From Pseudopithomyces maydicus (Eukaryota > Ascomycota > Dothideomycetes > Pleosporales > Didymosphaeriaceae), in assembly GCA_026873275.1 (NCBI GenBank), contig JANTUC010000006.1, forward strand, positions 2,046,001 through 2,110,000: a stretch of 64,000 nt of DNA. The letters run 5' to 3'. Both the position numbers and the translations under genes were made by a program. A model generated the notes under the pieces. It did not search any database. It was not told the DNA's origin and was given only the letters and a program-made list of their open reading frames with translations. This document shows, piece by piece, positions 34,329 through 46,284 of this stretch (within the stretch, counting starts at the first letter, position 1; each line of letters begins with the position of its first letter).

Positions 34329-35379
34329 TCTTTCAGGTCAAACGTTGCCACAGAAGCAACTCGTGAGCTCTACTGAATGCACCAAGGCGTTTGCATTCGT
34401 GGCCGCCGTCTTGGCCTCGAAGTCTGGACTTGGTGCTTCAGCCGTGGTACCACCGAGCGAACATGGGATTGGGATGGTGCAGCTGAACCTCGGCCTTCGT
34501 AATGTCGCTGGAACCCAACCCGTTACTCAAATGTAAAAACAAGTCCCGCTGCTTTCTCCCAATTTGATATGTTCCGTACTCTTCCCTAGCGGATGTCGGC
34601 TCTGTCGCCGTGTCGAACGACCCCACCTCGCTTGTTTAATCTACTAGCTCGAATATCACGATCGAGATTCCTCCTTTTCGACAGCGAGCCGCAAAGCCAA
34701 AGAGATGAGAAGTCTGGAGGCGGTGACAGAGGGTACAGCCAGATGGGCGGCTGTGGAATATCTTGTCCAGACCGAAGCCAGGAAGAACGGCACATCATAC
34801 GATGGATCCATATCCCGAGCCTTGCACGCAGGGAGCGAAAGAGATGCAGGAACAGGGATTTCCCCGTAATGACTCGCGGACATAACCGTTGGGGTGGGGC
34901 TTGTGCTGCCAGCTTTCCAACCCACAACCTGGCCCTTTCCGTTCACGCAGTCAGGCAAGCTCGAAAGCATTTATGATACGGGAAAGGGAGCCTTGCGACA
35001 ACGGTGCATTGTGTGGCCTTGCGACGGCTCCATAACATGTGTTGGATAAATCGGGGGGGGGGGGGGGGGAGGCCTGGGAGGATCAGCGTGACCGGCTGTA
35101 ACCGTGCGCGTGCAATCTATGTACGCGAGCGAGCTTCCTGAAGGGCTAATCACGATGCCTCTAGCACAATCCTCTGGGGTTCTTCACACGTGCGTTACAA
35201 TCCAGTAGTATAGCGGGGGTATCCTAAGAAAATGAAAGATATTCACGCTTTGGCCAAGGTGCGATGGCAGTACTTTTCTTACTACAGACAGTTCAATACC
35301 AGAACATCTCCTATGGCCATCGCTAAAACAACCATAATTTCCATGCTAACCCCGTATTCAACCCCGTATTCATAGCTCT
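34329..35379. other. Intergenic region with poly-G tract
   Basis: About 1.05 kb between the regulator's start and the cyclase's stop. No gene is supported. It presumably holds the regulator promoter and the cyclase 3' region. It includes a 17-G run at 35053-35069. Confidence 0.5.
35053..35069. repeat. 17-base poly-G tract
   Basis: Seventeen consecutive G on the plus strand. Such runs are length-unstable and error-prone in sequencing, and could form quadruplex structures. The exact length in the genome should be treated as uncertain. Confidence 0.8.
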
Positions 35380-37737
35380 TCAAGTGGACCCACGGCTTGA
35401 GATCAGTTGCATCTGGTGCAGCCATCGCCCAAGCGCCATCATAGGATACCCGTGACGTGAACTCGAATAATCCAACCAAAGTATATCTGGGAATCCGACA
35501 CTGACATACTCCTTCTGCCGCCACGTTGTACCCGGGCCAGTGCCTATACCGGTACCATCGCTTTCGGATACGTAGGGACCTGTTGTTTGCGTCTTGACGA
35601 GATATTCTATGCCTTTCACGATGGCCATGTCCGTGGGCGGAAGATGCGCGAGAAGTCCCATGATGACCTGAAAGCCCGCAGGCACAAAGTCAGCGTATTT
35701 GTCAAAATCAGGAAAGGATTTGTTGTGGTTGTATGTGTCTTAGCTTACCCAGGCACTCTGTGTTACAGTGCTGGCCCCCCTTCCCGCCCCCGAAGGGCTT
35801 CTGTAAGTGCTAACACTTTCCCCCCAACCCCCATCCTCGTTCTGCATCGACTTCAACCATGCAAGGGGTTTGTAGGCCAACCTTTCCAAAGTATCATTTC
35901 CCAGGGTATTGCTGATGTCTTCCAGGAAGAATTTGATGCCGCACAGTACGCTGCATGTCCCGTTGATATAATTCACATGCCATCTGCTTTGCCATAATCC
36001 TTCAGGGGTTTGCTCTGACGCGAGATACTCGATGGCCATGAAGCAGGCATGTTTCAGCCGAAGGTAGAGTATTTCATCGACTAGCACTTTACCGGTCTTC
36101 TGGACAAATAAATCATTTGTCTCCAGTAACAACCCAAAGCACTCGAGCATACGACCAGTGATGTCAGGCACGGTCGGGTCAAAGAACTCGTTGCCTTTGC
36201 CAAAAGGTGTCTTGTTCAGCCAGTGGTTGCGGTTATCCCAGTTGTCGAAACATGCCCAACCACCATTCGAACATTGCATGCCTAGGAGGAATTCGATGGC
36301 TGCTAAACAGCTTTGCGATCTTAGTTCTTCGGGTCTATGCATCACTATACATAGCAAAGAGACGAGAGTATCGTCATTATCTGGGTAGTGGGTGTTCTGA
36401 AAGCATGTTAGCTGATATTTGGCGATAGCGACTCAAAAACCGAATCCATTGGGCCTTTCTGAAGTGGCACAAAGAAGAATCCTCGATCAACTTACGCAAT
36501 CCTGGTAGCACCAACCACCTGGTACAAGTCTTGGATCATACCGAAGACAATCGCCTCTAACATCCAGGATCTGGCGGTCTTTGAACCATTGGATCGTCAC
36601 TTTGATCATAGGTAAGCGAATGGTTCTGATAAGTTGAAAATATACCCGCAAATCAAGCTGAAATCTTTTAACAAAAAAGGTACTTACGATCCATAGCTTC
36701 CGTCTGAGTGCCACTTTCGAGCAGCCCCAGAGCCATCAGGCCGGTATCCCACACTGGTCCATGTGTAACTTGCATCCTTAATCCTTGTTCGTCTTCCCAC
36801 AGATATTTATCAATTGACTTGAGCAGGTGCTTGATGACCGGATGCTTGATCGAGAACCCTTCAGAAAGCAGAGCAAGCACTGCACCGAAGTTGGACGCCC
36901 AAAACGCCCCATACCCGCCGTCGTCTACCCGGTCAAGAATAAACCGGACACAGGAAGCGAGTGCCAAAGATCTCGTTGGAAGAAGCCGTAATGCAGGCTC
37001 CAACAATCCAAATGACCTGTCTGCGATGGTTCCCGTAAGCGCCCCCAACTCGCCATCTTTCCACGAACTCATCAAGGAAGGCACGTATTTCATCTTCCTA
37101 CGTTGGGGATTTGTCCATAGTTCATCCAGATAGTCGGTTGGAACAATACCATCGTATACCGGCTCATGATGGCGCATAATACAAATTGGCACTGCGCTTG
37201 TGCGAGCCCAGTATGCCAAGGAGTAGATGTTGAAAAGAGGTCCGTGATCCGGTAGTAGTAATATCTCTGGTGGTACTTTGGGTAGTTCACTCCAGGGCAA
37301 AAGACCGATTAGGGCAAGCAGAATCTGTGTCGTGACACCAACTTTGGCTAGGCCTCCACCTGTCAGGATGAATTGACGAGCTGCTTGCATATTTGTTTCC
37401 TCAAATCCCACTCCCAATAGCTTCAGGGCGAGGTAACCTTCCACTGTTGTAGATAGATGCTCTTCCCCCAAACCCTTCGGCAAAAGTCCCCAGCAGCCAT
37501 TGGAATCTTGTTGGGACTCAATCCAAACACGCAACTTGGTCTTCTCTTTTCAGAAAGTGGGTTTATCCCCAAAATGGTGCGTAGAACGATGTACTGTGCG
37601 GTGAACGAAACTGTGGATCGAAGCTCGCAAAGCCAATTTCCTGAAGGCGTCATGGTAGCATGAGCGTAAGAAGCTGCTCCAGAAACTGCTTCGCGAGCAA
37701 TCTTCTCCAAAGATGTTAGCATGGCTTTTTCGTCCAT
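35380..37737 (-). CDS. Squalene-hopene cyclase-type triterpene cyclase
   Basis: Class II terpene cyclase of the bacterial squalene-hopene type; predicted to protonate and fold squalene into a pentacyclic or other polycyclic triterpene at a membrane. Exons: 37737-36688, 36599-36496, 36396-35749 and 35667-35380; about 696 residues, normal for the family. Landmarks: MTPSGNWLCELRSTVSFTA near residue 29, QW-type repeats (QQDSNGCWG; MQCSNGGWACFDNW; QTPEGLWQSRW; MQNEDGGWGES), WDTGLMALGLLESG, and the catalytic DxDDT motif as HYPDNDDT near residue 392, with the central general-acid Asp kept. VNYINGTCSVL matches the family's conserved xxYxxGT segment. One frame change near 37542-37543 (TT on the plus strand) between GINPLSEK and TKLRVWIESQQ needs one added base. 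Divergent from a P450. Such cyclases in ascomycetes are generally regarded as acquired from bacteria; here four exons show long residence. Confidence 0.87.
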
Positions 37738-38228
37738 ATCATGATATGTCTGTTCGATTGAATTGGTTGGTCCAAAAGATTATGTTTTAGGAAGAGAGGG
37801 TGATTGATATCTCACCAAGGATATGAAGGTAAAGTATCATATAGAAGAAACCTTGATTGACACGTCATTGCTCCTCAAAGATATACCCTCAGCTAGTCAT
37901 GCAGTCATCGCCGCCAAGTACATATAAATGCATCCTGTTACAAGTGATGTAGCCTAACAAGGAAAACAGACCGGTCAGCTCGCCGAAGAGTCAGGCCCAC
38001 CGTCTTACGTGCGAGTGCATTCTCCAGCCCATTCCGAATGAGCAACTTTTTACCATTAGTCTACGCTTATCAGTGTCAGCCTGCATTGTCTTCGGCGCAT
38101 GCTGCACGATCGGTTGAATCACCATACTTTTATAACCGGGCCCTAGTCCAATCTCTTATAATCTTCACTGGGACTCTTTGTCCACTCCACGTATCGAACT
38201 GTTGAACAACATCTTTACGAAACTCACC
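37738..38228. promoter_or_regulatory. Bidirectional promoter, cyclase / P450
   Basis: 491 bp between start codons 37737 (leftward) and 38229 (rightward). A TTTATAA at 38130-38136 lies about 95 bp upstream of the P450 ATG. No equally clear TATA box is seen for the cyclase. A shared activator site is plausible but not identified. Confidence 0.6.
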
Positions 38229-40137
38229 ATGTCGACTCACTCCGTCCACTCTGGAATTGCTGAGTTTATATCCGCAAAGAAAGTTCCGAGTGCATTCCAG
38301 CTATTTGCGGCTTCTGTAGTAGTAAGCTAAAATTGCCAAGTGGGGTTTTCCGGATATACTGACGCGCCTCTTCAGATTATTGCTACCAGCATATTTATTC
38401 GATGCGCATACAACCTCCATCTCCACCCCCTCAGCTCGTACCCTGGACCGCGACTCTGGTGTGCTTTCCGCCTACCCTATGTCATCCGTGCATTGCAAGG
38501 CAAGCTTGTCTATGACATGCTCGAAATGCATAAGCGCTACGGGCCTGTAGTCAGGATCGCACCAAACGAATTAGCTTTGGCTTACGAAGGCGTTTGGGAC
38601 GACGTACTAGGTGGTACATACGATAACGAACTGCCAAGGTGGAAGCCGTTTTACAGGGTTCAGCCGAACCAGAAACAAATGATTTTCACCGCTCCACCCG
38701 ATGAGCATTCCAAGATGCGTCGTGCATTATCTCACGGCTTCTCAGACCGGGGAATCCGGGAGATGGAGTCCCGGATGAGTAAAATGTTGAACAAGATGTT
38801 AAGCCGCTTAATCGAAGTCTGCGATCAGGACCGGGCTAAGCGACCGGCGAATGGACCTACAGAGGCCAGCTCCGGAATCATCGACTTGACCAAATGGTGC
38901 AACTTTATGACATTCGACATGATTGGCGAACTGGCATTCGGAGAATCGTTTGAGTGTTTAGAGAAACTCTCGTATCACCCCTGGGTTGAGCCCATTGTCT
39001 CGCTAACGCACTTCAGTGGGATCATTGGTCTATTGGGCTTCTATCCTAGGTTCCAAGATATTCTTCTCAACGTATTCGGTGGCTTGATTTGTCGCCGCAT
39101 GGAATTCCACCAAAAGCACAGTCGAGCGGCGATAGAGCGGCGCGCAACGAAGCCAGATCGAAAAGACTTGCTGACCGAGCCGTTGAGACAAACTCAGAAA
39201 CAAGAAGAAGTAAGTTTGATTCTTTGCATTCGCTTATCCTGGAATACCATATGTGAATGAGGCCTAGAATTATTATTGGCCGGTGTCGGAATGATCTGGT
39301 TACGTCTTCGCGAGGATGGTTGGACGGCTGACTAACATTTCTGTACTCCAGCCAGAAGCATGGGATGACCTGGCCATGAATGCCAGTGTCTTGGTGGTAG
39401 CTGGGTCTGAGACAACAGCGACTACTTTGACAGCAGTATTGTTTTTCCTACTTACAAACACTGGAGCATACGAAAAACTTGTCGCCGAAGTAAGGAATGC
39501 ATTCGCAAACGAAGATGAGATCACGATCGCAGGTGTAAACAAGCTCGAGTATTTGCTCGCGTGCTTGAACGAAACGATGAGGATGCTGCCAGCAGTACCT
39601 TTTGGTCTTCCGCGGGTGGTTTCCAAAGGCGGTAGGATGATGAATAGGAAATTTGTACCTCAAGATGTAGGTGCTTCTCGAGAGCGGTATTCCTACGGGA
39701 GCTCACTGTTCGGATAGCTGACAGTTGTAGACCATTGTGGCTGGTTGGCATTGGGCCCTCTACCACAACGATGCCTTTTTCCACAAGCCCTTTGAGTTCC
39801 ATCCCGAACGTTTCCTTGGGGACGAACAATTTGCTTCTGATGCTAGGGACCTTCTGCAGCCTTTTCATATCGGGAGACGAGCATGTATCGGTCGATCGTG
39901 AGTATACTGCTCTAGCAGCCGCTACATATCAATCGATACTGAGCTGTGACCAGGCTTGCGTATGCTGAGATGCGACTGGCTTTGGCCCGCATTCTGTTCA
40001 AGTTGGACTTGGAGATCACAGACCAGAGTCGTAACTGGACCGATGAACTGGGACCGTACAATTTCTGGTACAAACCCCCACTGTACGTCCGGGTGACAGA
40101 TCGGCGAACGGGGGCCCTGAACTCAAGAGTAGAGTGA
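38229..40137 (+). CDS. Cytochrome P450 monooxygenase, CYP65-like
   Basis: Membrane-bound haem monooxygenase, candidate tailoring enzyme for the adjacent triterpene cyclase. Exons: 38229-38321, 38376-39209, 39352-39666, 39731-39897 and 39954-40137; 530 residues, all in phase. Landmarks: hydrophobic N-terminal anchor and hinge (YNLHLHPLSSYPGPRLW), VVRIAPNELALAYEG, the I-helix VLVVAGSETTATTL, the ExxR motif in CLNETMRMLPAVPFGLPR, FHPERFLGD, and the haem loop FHIGRRACIGR with Cys near 466. The overall pattern resembles the isotrichodermin C-15 hydroxylase (CYP65) group. The third exon begins after a 142-bp intron, longer than the others; a small extra exon inside it cannot be excluded. No frameshift. 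Substrate inferred only from position. Confidence 0.87.
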
Positions 40138-40603
40138 ATTTATTTTCCCTCTCTTGCATAATGCGAGCATACATAGCAAGAGCAGACTGATGTCTTCCGA
40201 TGGCCATATACGAGATCACGGTAGGCGTGCAAATCTAACCTTTGTGATTGGCCAAAGCCACAACCGCGTATGAGAGACCTTCCTCTTCCGTGTGCGGTTT
40301 GAAATTCCGTGCGGCCTAACAGCTTGAAATTAACAAGCCTCCGGGAGATCACCATGCTTGATCCAGTGTCCCATGTCGTCGCACCGTTCTTACAGAGGCG
40401 CTTTGGCCAATCGTTATACCACGAGCTTCTCCCTGGTGGGGCGCGAATGCTCGACGCGCGCCAGAACACGCGCACGGGGAGGTCATCAGAGCCGAGGCTT
40501 CGAGAGCTTCCCACGTATTTAAGAGCACGAGTTCTTACCACCCGTGAAGGAATGTCAAGCCATCTCAAGGCAGTCCTGCAACTGTGTTGCCCTTATTGAT
40601 AAA
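40138..40603. promoter_or_regulatory. Promoter region of the acid phosphatase gene
   Basis: 466 bp containing the P450 3' region and the phosphatase promoter. TATTTAAG at 40516-40523 lies 81-88 bp upstream of the ATG and is the likely TATA element. No gene seen. Confidence 0.5.
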
Positions 40604-42377
40604 ATGAGTGACATTCTGGCCTCGCTAAAGTCGCTCCCGCTCTTCGCTGCATGCGCCTGGGCGGCTGCGAGTTACCCTGCGATACCTCAAGATCGCACCA
40701 CTCCGGTCCAGCAACGTCTTGCTGTCCAAGGACCTAACGGTAGGCAAATATTCAATCCCTCATACGTTGGCCAGGTTTTGCTGACATACAACGAGCTGTG
40801 TCGGTTGGATGGAATACATACCAAAAACTGACCCAGGCATGCGTTAAATATGGAACATCCAACACCTCTTTGACATCCCAACAATGCTCAACAAATTCTG
40901 TGACGTATCCCACATCTAGAACGTACTCCAACGCGGTTACTCTTACCGGCTTGACACCTGCTACAACCTACTACTATCAAATCGTATCGACGAACTCGTC
41001 CGTGGAGCATTTCCTCAGCCCACGTGTGCCTGGTGACAAGACACCATTCTCGATCAATGCTATCATCGACCTGGGCGTTTACGGCGCCGATGGTTTTACC
41101 ATCGAGGGAAATCAAGCGAAGCGGGACATCATTCCTCAGATCGATCCGTCGCTGAACCATACTACTATCGACCGTCTTGCACGGACAGTCGATGACTACG
41201 AGTTTATCATCCACCCTGGAGATTTGGCATACGGTTGGTTTAGATGCATGCACAGTCGGCCCCATAGCTAACTCCCATCAGCCGATGATTGGTTTGAGAA
41301 ACCCAAAAATCTTCTCGACGGTAAGAATGCGTTCGAGGCTATCCTTGAGCAATTCTACACTCAGCTCGCGCCTATCGCTGGCCGCAAGCCGTATATGGCC
41401 AGCCCGGGAAACCATGAAGTTGCTTGCCAGGTACGCTGAAACATTGTCAAAATATTTGCGGTATGAACTGACAGTCGTTGATGTAGGAGGTACCAGTTCT
41501 CACACTTGCCTGCCCAGAGGGTCAGAAGAATTTCACGGACTTCATGAACCGTTTCGGACAGATTATGCCTACGAGTTTCGCATCGACATCTGCGAACCAG
41601 GCCGCAAAGGTCAGCGCCAATAAGGCGGCTGCGCTGGCCAAGCCTCCCTTTTGGTATTCTTTTGAATATGGTACGAGTTCACCGAGTACGCCGTGATTGT
41701 GTATTTTCCTGCCAGTAAAGACATGTCACTAAGCACTTCTCCCGCCTTTTGACTTGAACTAACGATGTATTCACTGGTATAGGCATGGTCCACGTAACCA
41801 TGATCGACACCGAAACCGATTTCCCCAGCGCGCCCGACCAGCCAGGCGGTTCAAGCGGCTACCTAAACGCGAGCCCATTCGGCACCGCAAATCAGCAGCT
41901 CGACTGGCTCGCCGCTGACCTCGCATCCGTGGACCGTACCGTCACCCCATGGGTAATCGTCGGAGGACACCGTCCCTGGTACACCACCAAAGGTAGTTCT
42001 CCCTGCACAGCGTGCCAAAAAGCTTTCGAGCCGCTTCTCTACAAGTACGGCGTCGACCTGGCGATTTTCGGACACGTGCACAACTCGCAGCGATTCCTTC
42101 CCGTCAACAACTCTGTCGCGGATCCCGCCAAGCTGAACAATCCCAAAGCCCCGATGTACATTGTAGCTGGTGGGGCTGGCAACATCGAGGGCTTGACGAG
42201 CGTGGGGGTAACTCGACGACCAATGTGTTTGCGTATGCGGATGATTTTAGCTACGCGAGTGTGAGCTTTTTGGATAAGAATAATTTGAAGGTGGACTTTA
42301 TTAGATCCAGTACTGGTGATGTGTTGGACTCTTCGGTACTGTATAAGAAGCACGATCAGCAATTTGTTGTACAGTAG
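40604..42377 (+). CDS. Secreted purple acid phosphatase
   Basis: Binuclear metallophosphatase, predicted secreted, releasing phosphate from esters at acid pH. Exons: 40604-40739, 40796-41233, 41282-41430, 41487-41670 and 41783-42377; about 500 residues. An N-terminal hydrophobic signal (SLPLFAACAWAAA) is followed by a fibronectin-like domain (VGWNTYQKL; TYSNAVTLTGL). Metal-ligand motifs come in order: GDLAYADDW, ASPGNHEVACQ, VIVGGHRPWY and IFGHVHNSQRF. The tail TTNVFAYADDFSYASVSF is typical. One frame change occurs in a run of five G (42204-42208): after GNIEGLTSVG one added G is needed to read GNSTTNVFAYADD. The third intron (41431-41486) follows CQ exactly as expected. Its role beside the P450 is probably coincidental. 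Confidence 0.87.
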
Positions 42378-42922
42378 TAGCTTGGGAAGAGGCTACTGAC
42401 CGAGCATTTAGAATGCAGTAAAATTCTTCTATCTAAAATGCTCTCTGAATCCATCTGCTTAGATCATGGATCTGTGTATCCCCATATTTCCATCACTCTA
42501 TCAATATTGTCAAGTCTGTCCAAACATAGGCCAGAGCGAGATATTGCGTATTGCTGTTGCGGAAGCTTTTCAAGCCTCTGGGCCATCCATTGGTGGTTGA
42601 TCCTTGTGCAGCCATCAAGCCAAACTAACGCTTTGAGTTGTTGGGGATGCTTGTTGGAATGTTTTCAGCTCAAAAATGCTGTTACACCGAGACTACAGAT
42701 GTGCTACGAATCGTCTGGGTGCTACTTTCGACGACACGGATATTGGGTGCATCATGTCGAGGCCATCTCCACTTTGGCATCTTGTCGCTGGAGTGCTACG
42801 ATGGGTAGCCAGGGAGGTGCCACTCTACGTAACCTTCGTGATGATTTGACATGATGAATGTGTCTGGTAAAAGCTAGCACTTTGATGTGCCAGACAATGC
42901 GTCGGGGTTTACCTTTGGGAGG
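42378..42922. other. Convergent intergenic spacer
   Basis: 545 bp between the phosphatase and CTU2 stop codons; presumed 3' untranslated regions. The small open frame here has no motif. Confidence 0.5.
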
Positions 42923-44111
42923 TCAGGTGGTTGTAATCGAAGGAGAAACCGCTTGCGGCATAGACCTGGTACAGCCGTAGCACAGTTGCGCTCCGCTGTT
43001 GGATTCGGTGGTATCAACACTGCCATGCTGATCACCTCCCCAGCCGTGGATACCGAAACGACCATCGCTCACCGGCATACTGCAGAGACAGCATCTAGAC
43101 ATAGCGGCCGAAGTAGCGATTGCCTCCAACTTTCCGGTGGTCCTGACAACATTGGATACTATACTGGGGAAGTTTTCCTCGACCGATTCGAAATACTGCT
43201 TCATAAGGTCATCGATGGTGGTGTTCTTGGAGCTCATCGAGGCCTGTGTAGGTACGGATTCGAGGACTAACGATGGAAGATGCTCGCCAACGATGTCGAT
43301 GTACGAGACCAGTTCTTTCTTTAGAAGATCCCGCAGGGGGTAATTGAAGGTCAAGCCGAAAGGTGACTGGCCGTCTGCAACATGCCATGGCAAAGAGAAG
43401 CCTCGCCCCTTGGCGGTCTCTGCTAAGGTCTTCTCAGCAAGCCGGGTGGTGCTATCGCCCCAGAGGATGCCCTCGCAGTTGATCGACTTGGCGTGTTCGA
43501 TAACGAGCCTATTCCGCAGGGTGGAGATGACATCTGAGCGTGCTGTGGCAGAGGTGAGTGAACCAAACAGGCGTCCCAGCTTCTCCGGGGGAGGCAGGTT
43601 TTCTTCAACGGCCGAAGGCACCAGGTCAGATAGCTTCTCGCTCTCTGGCACCATGCGGAATACATGGTGAAGTGGCAACGACGTCAGATGATAGTCCGGA
43701 TAGATTTCCCTGACCTTTGCGAGCAATGCTTGGCTGGTGGGTTCGTTGTCAGTCTCGACAAACAGCACGCTGAGGGCAAATCCAGTGCGACCCGTCTTGC
43801 TGGTTTGCGTCTTGAGCAGATGGTCCAGGATGTGGAGAAGGGTCACGGAAGAGGCGCCCAAGGAGAGAGCCAGCAACAGCTTCCGCTGGTGGTTGGGGTC
43901 CGCATTTCGCACGCGGAAGGCCTCCATGTGCTTGATGACCTTGGTGTGCACATATCTAACGAAGCAGGCGCTGTGCAGGGTCAGCAGAAGGGAACGGGTC
44001 GGGACAACATGTGGAGGTGCATGCTGACCGGCACAGAGGCTCCTTGCGCACAACCAAGAGCGCTGGATTTTCCTTGCATCGTCTGCAAGGCTGACCTGGC
44101 ACGGGCGACAT
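42923..44111 (-). CDS. NCS2: Cytoplasmic tRNA 2-thiolation protein 2 (Ctu2/Ncs2)
   Basis: Subunit of the cytosolic Ncs6-Ncs2 complex that thiolates wobble uridine U34 of Lys, Glu and Gln tRNAs. Exons: 44111-44029 and 43970-42923, with a 58-bp intron (GTCAGC donor, GCTGAC branch, CAG acceptor); 376 residues. The splice reconstructs the N-terminal zinc-binding region CRRC...EPLCRACFVRYVHTKVIKHME. The PP-loop-like ATPase fold follows (LALSLGASSVTLLHILDHLL, with the loop changed from the active form as is usual for the Ncs2 partner), then CEGILWGDSTTRLAEKTL. The C-terminal RCCLCSMPV ... LCYGC pair of CxxC motifs is present. An upstream in-frame ATG at 44225 would add a low-complexity leader, so I prefer 44111. 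It is divergent from the PTM1-like gene. Confidence 0.87.
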
Positions 44112-44473
44112 GGCTGTCTGCGGTGTTGGTTGGGGAGGGGGTCTGTGTGAGGGATGATCTGCCTGTGGGTGAATTTTAGTGTGCTGCGCCACACCGGGCA
44201 CCGACGAGGCAAATGCAGCAGCCACCAGCCGCCGCCAACGCTCGGCGGGCCTGCGTTGTGGATCGCCTGTCTAGGGCCGCGTCAAGCTCCCCAGTGCGTG
44301 CCAGCGCCATCTTGCTTGCGTTTCCACGATTGCAGCAGTCGCATGCAATCCCATGCCGTTGACCACGTAGCCGCCCACCACCGCCCGTGTATGCGTATTT
44401 TGTTTGCTCCAACACCCGCCTGCCCCCGTAGTTCCGCCCTCTCCGCCAGCTGGCCTCTAGGCTCCGAGCCGCC
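44112..44473. promoter_or_regulatory. Bidirectional promoter, CTU2 / PTM1-like
   Basis: 362 bp between start codons 44111 and 44474. GC-rich; no TATA box seen. No separate gene. Confidence 0.5.
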
Positions 44474-46284
44474 ATGAAGACATGGTCGCGGACAGTCGGG
44501 CTGCTGCTGCTGTCAACTCTGACCGCAGTCGCAGCCATCGACGTCGTCTTGGTGCGCCTTTCCATCCCCCGGAGCCATGCCACGTAGCTAACCACCCAGT
44601 GCAGACCCAGGACGACCAACAGAAATGCTCGGGCATGTACAGCAAGAAATCCTGGGGCGGCCCGGTTGATCCGTTCATCGAGGTCAAATTCGTGGATACC
44701 GACAAGAACAAGGAGATCAAGGACCCGACTGTGAGCGTCATAGTGTGGGAGTGGAAGGATTCGCCGCTGCTGGGGAAGCAGCTGGGCGACGAGGTTAGTC
44801 GCATCGCGTCGCGTCCTTCACATGAGCCAGGCTGATTACTTTGCAGCTCACCTACATCTGCGACGACCAGAGCATTGGCAGCAGCCTGTGCAATGCCACC
44901 CACCGAGGAGAGTGGATCCTCGCCGACGACTACGAAGCCCAGTCGAAGAACCTCATCCGCACCGAGGCCGTCGATCTGGGGAAGAAGAAGCCCATCAACT
45001 ACCCCAACAAGGACAATGCAGAGAAGGTTCCTCTCAAGACGGGCTACTACTGCGTCGCTACATACCCCTTCACACCCAACGTCCAGTACCAAGCCATCGT
45101 GACCTTCCGTAACGCCTACGGAGAGTTGCCCGCCGCCCAGATACCGAAGCTGCCCTTTTACGGCGGCATCACCATCGCCTACTTCGTCGTAAGCATCTTC
45201 TGGGGATTCTTGTATTTCCAGCATCGGCACGACATCCTCGCGGTGCAGAACTACATCACAGCCATCTTGGTATTCTTGGTCTTGGAAATGCTCATGACCT
45301 GGGGTTTCTACGACTACCAGAACCGCCATGGTGACAACTTGGGCGCCAAGGTCCTCATGATCGTCGTAGCTGTCCTGAACGCCTTCCGAAATTCTTTCTC
45401 CTTCTTCCTACTGTTGATTGTGTGCATGGGCTATGGAGTGGTCAAGCACACCCTGGGCAAGACCATGACCATCGTCCGATGGTTGGCCGTCGCCCACTTT
45501 TTCTTTGGCGTCGTGTATGCCATCGCCTCTCTCACCATTCGACCCGACGACGCAGGACCACTCGTCCTTTTGGTCATCCTTCCGCTTTCCGCAACACTGA
45601 CGGCTTTCTACATCTGGACCTTGAACTCGTTGAACCTTACAATGAAGGATCTCGTCGAGCGCAAGCAGCACGTCAAAGCTGACATGTATAAGAAGCTGTG
45701 GTGGTGCATCCTTACGAGCATCGTCGTCATTTTTGGTTTCTTCTTCCTCAACAGCTTCACATTTGCCGGCGTTTCAAGTCCAGATTTTGCACCTTCGCAT
45801 TGGCAAACAAGGTGGTTTGTTCTGGACGGCTGGCTCAACTTGGTATATTTCGCCGATGTATGCTTCGTCGCGTACATGTGGCGGCCAACAGCGAACAACA
45901 GGAGGTTCGCTATGAGTGACGAGGTGAGCAAATTATCCATCAAGCGTGCGCCGTCAACGACTGACACGATTGCAGATTGCACAAGACGACGAGGGCTTCG
46001 AGATTGCCTCTTTGCGCGACTCTTTGGACGAAGAAGAAGGTGGAGGCGCACCTGCCTATGACCCAGCGCCTAGGCACCGTAGCCCGCCGCCGTTCAATCG
46101 CGATGCGTCGCCATTGCCCGCGCCGAAACCCCAGAAGCCAATTGTTCCTCCTCGAGAAAGCTTGGATGGTGATACCATATTCGCAGTCGGTGAGGATGAC
46201 AAGTGGAGCGACGACGAGGACATGGAGCCCGGGAGTGGAGATGACGAACGGGAAAGGTTGACGAGTACGAGAAAGAATGATTGA
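44474..46284 (+). CDS. PTM1-like lung seven-transmembrane (GOST family) protein
   Basis: Predicted Golgi or endosomal seven-helix protein related to yeast Ptm1, with a lumenal Golgi-dynamics-like domain. Exons: 44474-44551, 44605-44793, 44847-45923 and 45976-46284; 550 residues, all phase 0. A signal peptide (TVGLLLLSTLTAVAA) is followed by a lumenal domain (about residues 27-215) with cysteine pairs (TYICDDQSIGSSLC). Seven hydrophobic helices then run from GGITIAYFVVSIFWGFLYF to YFADVCFVAYMW, including LEMLMTWGFYDYQNRHGD and RNSFSFFLLLIVCMGYGVV, hallmarks of the family. The cytosolic tail is acidic and Pro-rich (EEEGGGAPAYDPAPRHRSPP). Molecular function is poorly known even in yeast. No frameshift. 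Confidence 0.85.

Noticed and set aside
40604..42377. Acid phosphatase as a member of the triterpene cluster
   Set aside because: It is an ordinary secreted phosphate-scavenging enzyme with its own TATA box; adjacency alone does not support a biosynthetic role.
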